From assembly GCA_902496455.1 (NCBI GenBank), contig CABVAY010000016.1, positions 1-43,952 of the forward strand: a DNA stretch of 43,952 nt, in the 5' to 3' direction. Shown here in pieces: positions 27,038-33,949 of the stretch; positions within the stretch are counted from its first letter, which is position 1; each line of letters opens with the position of its first letter. Position numbers and translations under genes: made by a program. The notes under the pieces were generated by a model. That model was not told the DNA's origin and did not search any database. It saw only the letters and a list, made by a program, of their open reading frames with translations. The stretch comes from an uncultured Collinsella sp. (GTDB lineage Bacteria > Actinomycetota > Coriobacteriia > Coriobacteriales > Coriobacteriaceae).

Positions 27038-27121
27038 GGACGTACGGCATTCGGGTACAATGACAGGAATCTTGTCACCTGCTGCGCCGTCTTTCACGGC
27101 ACTTTTTGAAAGGACGAACCT

Positions 27122-27817
27122 ATGAACGATATCCAGGGCTATCAGAACGGCCCCGTCGAGAGCGGCGCAAGCCGCGCCAAGGAGATGTCGCCGCGCGCGT
27201 ACAACCTTGTCATGTCTGCCCTGATCTTTTTGGGCTTTTGCGCCATGGGCGTCGGTGCTTACTTTACGAGCACCATGTCGTTTGCGCGCATGATGATGAG
27301 CGGCGCCGCTTTGCCGCTGGTCTTTGGCTCATTTATTTTGACCATCGTCGGCATGGTCATGATGTCGGCCGCCGCCAGCAAGCAGTCCGTGGGCCTGTCC
27401 CTTGTGGGCTACGTAATCTTTGCGAGCACCTTTGGCCTGACCGCGTCGTTTGGCCTTGCCAACTACGACCTGCCCACCATCAACACTGCCTTTATCGCCA
27501 CGGCCGCCATCACCTTTGTCTTTGGCGCCTTGGGCGTGACGTTCCCCAAGTTTTTCCAGCGCGTATATGGCATCGGTTTTGGCATTCTGCTCGCTACTAT
27601 TCTGGTTGAGATCGTGCTGATGTTCATGGGCGTCTCACAGACCATCACCGACCTGATCGTGATCGTGGTGTTCGCCGGCTTTATTGGCTACGACACCTAT
27701 GTTGCCACGACGGTGCCGCCTACGCTGCCCAACGCCGTGCTTATGGCCTCTAACCTGTTCGTGGATATTATCAACGTGTTCCTGCGCATTCTGAACATCC
27801 TCGGCCGTCGCGACTAG
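27122..27817 (+). CDS. Bax inhibitor-1/YccA family membrane protein
   Basis: Members of this family (TMBIM/BI-1) are seven-pass membrane proteins; bacterial ones such as YetJ are pH-sensitive calcium leak channels. The 231-aa protein starts with a polar stretch of about 25 residues. Seven hydrophobic segments follow, including FGSFILTIVGMVMM and FAGFIGYDTY, the latter with the Asp typical of the last segment. It ends LFVDIINVFLRILNILGRRD, which is close to the usual family ending. AAAGGA precedes the ATG. A TACAAT (27056-27061) is a possible -10 upstream. Confidence 0.93.
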   Translation: MNDIQGYQNGPVESGASRAKEMSPRAYNLVMSALIFLGFCAMGVGAYFTSTMSFARMMMSGAALPLVFGSFILTIVGMVMMSAAASKQSVGLSLVGYVIFASTFGLTASFGLANYDLPTINTAFIATAAITFVFGALGVTFPKFFQRVYGIGFGILLATILVEIVLMFMGVSQTITDLIVIVVFAGFIGYDTYVATTVPPTLPNAVLMASNLFVDIINVFLRILNILGRRD

Positions 27818-27863
27818 TGGCGAATTTCGGCGGTGCTTGCCGTGCGTGCAAATCGATGCGAAA

Positions 27864-27889
27864 GGCGGTCCTTCGGGGCCGTCTTTTTT
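27864..27889 (+). terminator. Intrinsic terminator after the BI-1 gene
   Basis: GGCGGTCC (27864-27871) pairs with GGGCCGTC (27876-27883), including two G-U pairs, around a stable TTCG loop. TTTTTT follows. Confidence 0.9.
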
Positions 27890-27955
27890 GTACGCGGCGG
27901 GGTATCATGGATGGGAAAAGCCGATAGCGGCAGAGACCGAGAAAGGTGACCACTT

Positions 27956-29071
27956 ATGGCAGACGTCGACAACAGGAACCGTAACCGCAGGTCCAACCGA
28001 GCGGGTCAGCCCAATCCCAAGCGCGAGGCCCGTGCCAAGGCCGCCGAGCGTCACGTGGCAACTGTGTCCGAAGCGTGCGCCAAGGATATCGAGCGTTCGC
28101 TTGCCGGCGTGTGCGAGTTCGATGGTATGCCTGCCGGTTTTGTCGCGGCGATGAAGGCCAAGGTTCAGAGTGCTGTGGCCGCCGAAGAACAGGTTGCCGA
28201 GGACGTCGAGGGCGCGGAGGCTGCCGAGACCGAGGCAGCGCTCGAGCCCGTCGAGGAGCCTGCCGAGGAAATCGCCGAAGCTGAGTCCGCGCCTGCTGAG
28301 GAGCCCGCTCCGGTTCTGCCCGAGGTCACCGTGCTCGATGCCTCCACCACGCAGGCCATCTTGGACAACGGTCGTGGCTATGCGCAGTTCTGCGACATGG
28401 CCGTGCTCGCCTTTGCCTCGTTCACCAATCCGGGCGGTGGCTATATTCAGGGTTATCTGGGCCAGGAGGCCACGCTGTGCGCCGATTCGTATCTGTACAA
28501 CGTTCTCGATAAGCAGCGCAAATGGTACGGCGAGAACCGTCGCCGCAACATCAACTGCGAGCTTTACCGAAACCGTGCGCTGGTGGTGCCTGCGGTGCGC
28601 TTCGACCGCAACCATGTGCATGCATACGCCGACGTGATCGTGGCCGCCGCGCCCAACGTTAAGCGCGCCCGCCAGGAGTATCGCGTGAGCGACGATGCTC
28701 TGCTGGACGCCCTGCGCGACCGCATTCGCTTTGTGCTTGCCATCTGCGACGAGCTGGGTCGCGAGAAGCTCGTACTGGGCGCTTGGGGCTGCGACAACAA
28801 CGGCTTTGACGCCGAGGCCGTGGCCGAGCTCTTCCGCAAGGAGCTCGCGTCGGGCGACTTTAAGGTCAAGCAAGTCTTTTTTGCCGTGCCTTCTACGCGC
28901 TGGGATGAGGATTTTGCCAAGTTCGAGCACGTGCTGGCAAACTTCCCCGAGCGCAACGAGGAGTCCTATGCCCAGGTTGCCGCTCGCGCTGCGGCAGCTC
29001 GCGCCGCCGAGCAGGCCCAGGCTGCTACCGAGGATGATGAGGACGAGGACGATTGGCGCAAGTACCTGTAA
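27956..29071 (+). CDS. PARG-like macrodomain protein (TIGR02452/DUF2263 type) with altered catalytic motif
   Basis: This 371-aa protein resembles bacterial poly(ADP-ribose) glycohydrolases and the TIGR02452 family: FASFTNPGGGYIQGYLGQE, then a Cys and SYLYNVL. The domain spans about residues 115-345, including VVPAVRFDR and LVLGAWGCDNNGF, the ADP-ribose-binding type segments. GGG is at 160-162 and QEA at 170-172, where PARG enzymes have QEE, so the second, catalytic Glu is Ala. The N-terminus is basic and then an Ala/Glu-rich acidic stretch (about 75-120); the C-terminus is also acidic. It may bind ADP-ribose rather than cleave it. Confidence 0.8.
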   Translation: MADVDNRNRNRRSNRAGQPNPKREARAKAAERHVATVSEACAKDIERSLAGVCEFDGMPAGFVAAMKAKVQSAVAAEEQVAEDVEGAEAAETEAALEPVEEPAEEIAEAESAPAEEPAPVLPEVTVLDASTTQAILDNGRGYAQFCDMAVLAFASFTNPGGGYIQGYLGQEATLCADSYLYNVLDKQRKWYGENRRRNINCELYRNRALVVPAVRFDRNHVHAYADVIVAAAPNVKRARQEYRVSDDALLDALRDRIRFVLAICDELGREKLVLGAWGCDNNGFDAEAVAELFRKELASGDFKVKQVFFAVPSTRWDEDFAKFEHVLANFPERNEESYAQVAARAAAARAAEQAQAATEDDEDEDDWRKYL

Positions 29072-29097
29072 TCGGTACGTGCTGACAGATAGGTCGA

Positions 29098-29130
29098 GCC
29101 GGCGGGAGAGGCTGCTCCCGTCGGCTTTTT
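29098..29130 (+). terminator. Intrinsic terminator after the macrodomain gene
   Basis: GCCGGCGGGAG (29098-29108) pairs with CTCCCGTCGGC (29115-29125), with one G-U pair and a 6-base loop, followed by TTTTT. Confidence 0.9.
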
Positions 29131-29149
29131 ACTGAGCGAGGGGCTTACG

Positions 29150-29809
29150 ATGAAAAACGTTCTATGCTTTGGCGACAGCAACACCTATGGTTACGATCCG
29201 GCGGGCATGCGCGACGGCACCGCGGTGCGCTATGCGCGGGATGTGCGCTGGTGTGGCGTGGCCCAACGTGACTTAGGCGAGGGCTGGCATGTAATTGAAG
29301 AAGGCCTCAACGGCCGCACGACGGTACGCGACGACATGTGCCATTTGGACACCAATCTTAACGGCATCCGCGCACTTCCGATGTTGCTCGAGGCCCATAA
29401 GCCGCTGGACGCCATTGTGATCATGCTGGGCACCAACGACTGTAAGACGGTCTTTAACGTGACAGCTTCCGATATCGCCCGTGGCGCCATGGCGCTGATT
29501 CGCGCCGTCCGCGCGTTTCCGTGGACCGACGCTGCGCCTTGTCCACGCATTCTGCTGATGGCGCCTATCAAGATTAAGCCGCAGATCGCCGACGTATATA
29601 TGACCGATTTTGACGAGCATTCCGTAGAAGCCTCGGAACATTTTGGTGAGTACTACGCGCATGTGGCTGAGCAGTTTGGCTGCGACTTTTTGAATGCCGC
29701 CGACTTTGCCGAGCCGGGCGATATCGACTATCTGCATATGATGCCCGAAAGCCATGAGAGCCTGGGTCACGCCGTGGCAGCCAAGCTCCAAGAGATGCTC
29801 GGAGAGTAG
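29150..29809 (+). CDS. SGNH/GDSL-family hydrolase
   Basis: This is a 219-aa serine esterase or lipase-like enzyme of the SGNH fold. Block I is CFGDSNTYGYDP with the catalytic Ser at 10. The Gly block is EEGLNGRTTV and block III is IMLGTNDCK with the oxyanion Asn. Near the C-terminus, DYLHMMPESHESLG holds the Asp/His pair. It most resembles arylesterase/acyl-CoA-thioesterase-like cytoplasmic members, and there is no signal peptide. Its substrate cannot be told. GAGGGGC precedes the ATG. Confidence 0.92.
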   Translation: MKNVLCFGDSNTYGYDPAGMRDGTAVRYARDVRWCGVAQRDLGEGWHVIEEGLNGRTTVRDDMCHLDTNLNGIRALPMLLEAHKPLDAIVIMLGTNDCKTVFNVTASDIARGAMALIRAVRAFPWTDAAPCPRILLMAPIKIKPQIADVYMTDFDEHSVEASEHFGEYYAHVAEQFGCDFLNAADFAEPGDIDYLHMMPESHESLGHAVAAKLQEMLGE

Positions 29810-29818
29810 CGCGACCCC

Positions 29819-29851
29819 AAGCCACCACAGAAGTTCCCCTTGTGGTGGCTT
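29819..29851 (+). terminator. Terminator-like hairpin after the SGNH hydrolase gene
   Basis: AAGCCACCACA (29819-29829) pairs perfectly with TGTGGTGGCTT (29841-29851). The 3' flank is GTTTCGTT, so the T-run is poor. Confidence 0.7.
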
Positions 29852-29865
29852 GTTTCGTTGCTTTG

Positions 29866-29920
29866 TCTCGATCTGTGACAGTTGTAAGGCCGAAAACGGG
29901 CTAGATGTTACAGATCGAGA
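29866..29920. repeat. Inverted repeat with 15-base arms
   Basis: TCTCGATCTGTGACA (29866-29880) and TGTTACAGATCGAGA (29906-29920) are complementary except for one position, around a 25-base centre. It sits between two other hairpins in the convergent gap of the SGNH gene and thiD. Confidence 0.85.
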
Positions 29921-29930
29921 TATTTGCAGG

Positions 29931-29961
29931 AACCGCCACAAAGGTGTCCTTTGCGGCGGTT
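29931..29961 (-). terminator. Hairpin at the 3' end of thiD
   Basis: AACCGCC-A-CAAAGG (29931-29944) pairs with CCTTTG-C-GGCGGTT (29948-29961), with one mismatch. On the minus strand it follows the thiD stop by 13 bases. No T-run follows, so its role as a terminator is likely but not certain. Confidence 0.55.
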
Positions 29962-29974
29962 TGGGCTGCGAATC

Positions 29975-30805
29975 TTAATACTGCCACATGTGGTTGACAG
30001 GGCCGGAGCCTTTGCCCATGTTCAGGCCGGCGGCCAGAGCGCCTGTCAGGTATGCCTTGCCTGCGTTGACGGCGTCGGCAAGATCCATGCCTTGGGCCAG
30101 CGCGCAGGCGATGGCGGACGAGAGCGTGCAGCCGGTGCCGTGCGTGTTGTCGGTCTCGATGCGCTTGTGGCGGAACCACGTGGTGAGTGGATCTCCCAGA
30201 TGGTTGCCCTCGTCATCGAGTGGCGCGGGTTCGGCCAGTACATCGTTGGCCTCGTTGACAAGATGCCCACCCTTAACGAGGGATGCGCAACCAAAGCGGC
30301 GGGTGAGGAGCATGGCAGCATTTTGCTGCGTGCGCTCGGAATCGACCTCGTAATCGAGCAGCGCCATGGCCTCGGGAATATTGGACGTGATGACGGTCGC
30401 CAGCGGGAATAGGCGACGCGTGAGCGCCTCAGCGGCATCCTCGGCAATGAGGCGAGCACCCGAAGTGGCGACCATAACGGGGTCGACGACGATATTTTGT
30501 GCGTCCCAGGCACTCAGGCGGTCGGCGATAACATCGATAATCTCGGCAGAGGAAACCATGCCAATCTTGACGGCGTTGGGGCGGATATCGTCAAAAACGG
30601 CATCGATCTGCGCCGCGACAATATCCGGGGAGATGTTCTGCACGGCGGTGACGCCCAGGGTGTTCTGTGCGGTGATAGCGGTGATAGCCGTCTCGGCATA
30701 CAGGCGGTGTGCCGTGATGGTCTTGATGTCGGCCTGAATGCCGGCGCCGCCGCTGGAATCGGATCCCGCGATGGACAGGACGGCAGGTACCTTACTACGA
30801 TCCAT
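29975..30805 (-). CDS. thiD: Hydroxymethylpyrimidine/phosphomethylpyrimidine kinase ThiD
   Basis: ThiD phosphorylates HMP and HMP-P, making the pyrimidine diphosphate half of thiamine. The 276-aa ribokinase-fold protein has AVLSIAGSDSSGGAGIQADI, VDPVMVATSGARLI, SNIPEAMALL, LVKGGHL and the catalytic DNTHGTGCTLSSAIA near the C-terminus. An insertion (about residues 190-215, EPAPLDDEGNHLGDP) makes the middle slightly longer than usual. GGGAG precedes the ATG. It lies 181 bases after thiC on the same strand, downstream in the thiamine pathway. Confidence 0.96.
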   Translation of the reverse strand: MDRSKVPAVLSIAGSDSSGGAGIQADIKTITAHRLYAETAITAITAQNTLGVTAVQNISPDIVAAQIDAVFDDIRPNAVKIGMVSSAEIIDVIADRLSAWDAQNIVVDPVMVATSGARLIAEDAAEALTRRLFPLATVITSNIPEAMALLDYEVDSERTQQNAAMLLTRRFGCASLVKGGHLVNEANDVLAEPAPLDDEGNHLGDPLTTWFRHKRIETDNTHGTGCTLSSAIACALAQGMDLADAVNAGKAYLTGALAAGLNMGKGSGPVNHMWQY

Positions 30806-30851
30806 GTTCGCTCCCTTGTTCGGTCGGAATCAAATGGGTCTTTAAGCCAGC

Positions 30852-30892
30852 ATTATAAAGATGCCCGGGCCGACTCTATGTCGAACCCGGGC
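30852..30892 (-). promoter_or_regulatory. Possible thiD promoter with GC-rich hairpin
   Basis: A perfect TATAAT on the minus strand (30852-30857) lies 47 bases before the thiD start. A hairpin, GCCCGGG (30863-30869) with CCCGGGC (30886-30892) plus an inner CGAC/GTCG, occupies the expected spacer and -35 region. No good -35 is seen. The hairpin may instead end the thiC transcript. Confidence 0.4.
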
Positions 30893-30986
30893 GGGCGATG
30901 CAATCTTTACGCAAATGCAAGCAAATGTTCACACGTCAACAATTGACAGGCACCAGCTCGCCGACAGAAGCGGCCGCGGCGACAGG

Positions 30987-32321
30987 CTAGTCCTCCATGC
31001 CGAGGTCGATCGTGGTGCCCTCGAAGATCTTGTTGACGGTGCGGACGGCGCACATCTTGCCACACATGGTGCAAGTGCCCTCGGTGGCGGCGGGGGACTC
31101 CTCGTAGCGCTTCTTGCCCGTAACCGGGTCGAGCGCGCACTCCCACATGGCGTCCCAGTCAAGCTTGCGGCGTGCCTGGCCCATCTTGTCGTCCATGTCG
31201 CGGGCGTGGGGCACCTTTTTGGCGATGTCGGCGGCGTGTGCGGCGATCTTGGTGGCCATGAGGCCGTCGAGCACATCCTGGGCGTTGGGCAGGCATAGGT
31301 GCTCTGCCGGTGTCACGTAGCACAGGAAGTCGGCACCGGAACTGGCGGAGATGGCGCCGCCGATGGCGGCGGTGATGTGGTCGTAACCCACGCCGATATC
31401 GGTCACCAGCGGCCCGAGCACATAGAACGGAGCATTGTGGCACAGGCGCTTCTGCAGTTTCATGTTGGCGGCGATCTCGTCGAGCGCCATGTGACCCGGG
31501 CCCTCGACCATGACCTGGACGCCGGCGGCCCAAGCGCGCTTGCACAGCTTGCCCAGCTCGATCATCTCAGCGGTCTCGGTGGCGTCGTTGGAGTCGTAGA
31601 GGCAGCCCGGGCGGCAGGAGTCGCCGAGCGAAATCGTCACGTCGTACTCGTGGCAAATCTCGAGCAACTCGTCGTAGAACTCATAGAATGGGTTCTCGTT
31701 ACCGGTGACCTCCATCCAGCCAAACAGCAGTGAGCCGCCACGGCTCACGATGTTCATCAGGCGGCCGGTCTCCTTAAAGGTCTTGGTGACCGACTTGTTT
31801 ATGCCGCAGTGGATGGTCATAAAGTCCACGCCGTCCTCGGCATGCGCGCGCACGACTTCGAACAGGTCGTCCTTGGTCAGCTTGACCAGCGGCTTTTCCA
31901 TGTAGCCGATGGCATCGTACATGGGGACGGTGCCTACCATGAGCGGCGTCTCGTCGATGAGCTGCTGGCGGAACTGGCGCGTCTTGCCCGAGTTGGAGAG
32001 GTCCATGATGGCGTCGGCGCCAAAGTCCTCGGCGATCTTGACCTTCTTCCATTCCTCAGCGGCGTCGGCCTTGTCGCCCGAGATGCCCAAGTTCACGTTG
32101 ACCTTGGTGGACAGGCCCTCGCCGACGCCAAAGGCACGCATGCCCTTTTTGATATGCACGATGTTGGCGGGGATGGCGATGCGGCCGTCGGCCACGCGTT
32201 CGCGAATGTACTCGGGGTCGCGATGCTCGCGCTCGGCGACTTCCTTCATCTGCGGTGTGATCTGCCCGGCGCGGGCGAAGTCGATTTGCGTGACGAGCTT
32301 GGGCTCGGTCTGTGTGCTCAT
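30987..32321 (-). CDS. thiC: Phosphomethylpyrimidine synthase ThiC
   Basis: ThiC is the radical-SAM enzyme that turns aminoimidazole ribotide into HMP-P. The 444-aa length is that of the shorter bacterial type, without the N-terminal extension of E. coli ThiC. MDLSNSGKT, VGTVPMYDAIG, MTIHCGINKS, SLGDSCRPGCLYDS, VEGPGHMAL and the metal-site YVTPAEHLCLP are all present. The C-terminal iron-sulfur motif is CTMCGKMC, spaced C-x2-C-x3-C. ATG 32321 lies 8 bases after GGGAG inside the riboswitch; the upstream ATG at 32345 lies within the riboswitch and is rejected. Confidence 0.97.
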   Translation of the reverse strand: MSTQTEPKLVTQIDFARAGQITPQMKEVAEREHRDPEYIRERVADGRIAIPANIVHIKKGMRAFGVGEGLSTKVNVNLGISGDKADAAEEWKKVKIAEDFGADAIMDLSNSGKTRQFRQQLIDETPLMVGTVPMYDAIGYMEKPLVKLTKDDLFEVVRAHAEDGVDFMTIHCGINKSVTKTFKETGRLMNIVSRGGSLLFGWMEVTGNENPFYEFYDELLEICHEYDVTISLGDSCRPGCLYDSNDATETAEMIELGKLCKRAWAAGVQVMVEGPGHMALDEIAANMKLQKRLCHNAPFYVLGPLVTDIGVGYDHITAAIGGAISASSGADFLCYVTPAEHLCLPNAQDVLDGLMATKIAAHAADIAKKVPHARDMDDKMGQARRKLDWDAMWECALDPVTGKKRYEESPAATEGTCTMCGKMCAVRTVNKIFEGTTIDLGMED

Positions 32322-32325
32322 TGGC

Positions 32326-32420
32326 ACGGCTCCCTTCGTTGGCATTACCCATATCAGGTTTGCGGGTCAGGGCGGGCGCGCCCAGTCTCAGCCTGCCGTC
32401 TTGTCCTGCAAGCTCCCCGT
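32326..32420 (-). promoter_or_regulatory. TPP riboswitch (THI element) of thiC
   Basis: On the minus strand the conserved thi-box landmarks are in order: ACGGGGAGC, GGCTGAGA, CCCTGACCC, ACCTGAT, GGGTAATGCCAACG and AAGGGAGC. Closing stem P1 is ACGG (32417-32420) with CCGT (32326-32329). The thiC Shine-Dalgarno GGGAG (32330-32334) lies inside the aptamer beside P1, so binding of thiamine pyrophosphate would hide it. This points to translational control. Confidence 0.95.
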
Positions 32421-32435
32421 TATGTCATGGGCTCA

Positions 32436-32441
32436 AGTATA
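32436..32441 (-). promoter_or_regulatory. Candidate -10 of the thiC riboswitch transcript
   Basis: TATACT on the minus strand lies 15 bases before the riboswitch begins, a sensible distance for the transcript start. The matching -35 is weak. Confidence 0.45.
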
Positions 32442-32491
32442 GCCTGAATGGGTACGATTGGCCTAACAAGCGTGCCCGTGGGGAGGCGTAC

Positions 32492-33013
32492 ATGGAAGAC
32501 AAGCATCTATATCGAGAGACACAATGGGACGTATCGGCCGAGGAGGGCCGTGCGCACCATGGCCTTGTCGCGATCGGTTTTGCGGTGCTTGCCGTGCTGG
32601 TGATTGCCTTTTGTATCTGGACGTTTGGTGGTCGCGGCGGCGCTGCATGGGAGTTCGAGGCTGATGACAGCCTACCGATTATGACGGTGAGGAGTACTGG
32701 CGGTAATGCCAATACGCTCGCCGTTCCGGGCGATTATTGGTACCCGCGCGATGAGTTTGTGCAGTTGCAACTGAGTGGTGGGTCCATTCCAGGTGAAGAA
32801 ATCGAATGCGTGACGTTTGACGCGGCGCTCAAAACGCTCACGGTGAAGCTCAAAGATCAAGGAGATGCGCCCACGACCATGGATATCGCCCTGACGGAAT
32901 GGCGTCTGGAACCTCCGTCGGGCGTTGCGGTATCCGACGTAGGGCACGTTAAGATTACCTACCAAGATGGCTCGACGAGCGAGATTGCAAAGGCCGATGG
33001 CTTGGCGGAGTAA
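32492..33013 (+). CDS. One-pass membrane protein of unknown function
   Basis: I do not recognise this 173-aa protein. It has an acidic cytoplasmic N-terminus of about 24 residues and one membrane segment (about 25-45). The outer domain of about 125 residues looks beta-rich and ends with VKITYQDGSTSEI. The ATG lies 5 bases after GGGGAGG. It is divergent from the thiC riboswitch and the two promoters share about 70 bases. It may be a secreted-side anchored domain; no enzyme motif is visible. Confidence 0.8.
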   Translation: MEDKHLYRETQWDVSAEEGRAHHGLVAIGFAVLAVLVIAFCIWTFGGRGGAAWEFEADDSLPIMTVRSTGGNANTLAVPGDYWYPRDEFVQLQLSGGSIPGEEIECVTFDAALKTLTVKLKDQGDAPTTMDIALTEWRLEPPSGVAVSDVGHVKITYQDGSTSEIAKADGLAE

Positions 33014-33036
33014 TGGGGTGTTTGGAAACGGCGGGC

Positions 33037-33846
33037 CTATTGTGCCTGCGCGTTCATGAAAACCAGGGTGTTTTTGTCTGAAAGCTCGGGGATGTGCCGA
33101 TAGCCGATGTTGAATGCGGTAAGTTCGCTTGCATCCTCGAGCTTGTTTTCTGCCATCCACCGCACCATGGAGCCGCGCGCCTTTTTGCTGGCGGTCGACC
33201 GTTGGATGGGCTTCCCGTTGCGGATGCCCTCGCCAAAGAGGCATGTGACGGCCGTGGCGTCGTCCGCGAGGTGGGGCAGAACGGCTTTGGCATACTCTAC
33301 GCTGGCGAGGTTGACGATCGTGGTGTTTGAGCCTGCCGGGGCGATAGTCCGCGCGAGCTTGTCGCTCCAAAACGCGTAGAGGTCTCGGGCATCGTCAACG
33401 GCGAGCTTCGCGCCCATTTCCAACCGATACGGTTCGACGGCATGAAAGGGACGAACGCACCCGTAGAGGCCGGAGAGGATCCATAGATGGTCTTGCAGCC
33501 ATGTGAGCTGCGCGGAATCCATCACCTCGGGCGCCATGCTTTGGTATTGGATGCCGTGATAGGACATGACGGCGGGGGAGATTCGACGCGCGATATCGGG
33601 ATCGGCGAGGTCGGCATCGCTCAGGACGGGCATAAATTCGTGAAGCGTATCCAGGCACGCTGTAAGCAGCCTGTCGCTCACGTTCCAAAGGGTCTGCAGG
33701 CCGCCGCTGCCTTCATTCTGCTCGATATCTAGCAGTGCGCGGTGGAGGCGAGCTGTCTCGCGCACAAAGGGTGGAATGCCCAGGACTTCAAAAGCATCTT
33801 GGGCCGCGCGCATCTGCTTGGCGGGCGAAATGATGACCTGCAGCAT
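33037..33846 (-). CDS. yaaA: Peroxide stress protein YaaA (DUF328/UPF0246)
   Basis: YaaA lowers free iron and protects DNA under peroxide stress; it binds DNA and adopts a helix-hairpin-helix fold. The 269-aa protein begins MLQVIISPAKQM, the family start. It also contains YHGIQYQSM, LSGLYGCVRPF, EPYRLEMGAKL and the terminal FNIGYRHIPELSDKNTLVF. SKKARGSMVRWM is the conserved basic motif. GAGGAG lies 5 bases before the ATG. A long hairpin stands directly upstream. Confidence 0.93.
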   Translation of the reverse strand: MLQVIISPAKQMRAAQDAFEVLGIPPFVRETARLHRALLDIEQNEGSGGLQTLWNVSDRLLTACLDTLHEFMPVLSDADLADPDIARRISPAVMSYHGIQYQSMAPEVMDSAQLTWLQDHLWILSGLYGCVRPFHAVEPYRLEMGAKLAVDDARDLYAFWSDKLARTIAPAGSNTTIVNLASVEYAKAVLPHLADDATAVTCLFGEGIRNGKPIQRSTASKKARGSMVRWMAENKLEDASELTAFNIGYRHIPELSDKNTLVFMNAQAQ

Positions 33847-33861
33847 GGACTCTCCTCTGCC

Positions 33862-33936
33862 AAAAAGGAAGTTGCGGTGGAATACGGTCTGTTTTGGCCG
33901 TTTATGGGCCAGTTTAGTCCGTATTTCACCGCAACT
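33862..33936 (-). terminator. Long hairpin with T-run between the aminopeptidase gene and yaaA
   Basis: Arms 33919-33936 and 33870-33887 are 18 bases long with one mismatch, and an inner TGGCC/GGCCA stem lies in the loop. On the minus strand it is followed by TTCCTTTTTGG. It ends only 5 bases before the yaaA ribosome binding site, so it is either the aminopeptidase terminator or a leader control element of yaaA. Confidence 0.75.
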
Positions 33937-33949
33937 GATGAAGGGTTGG

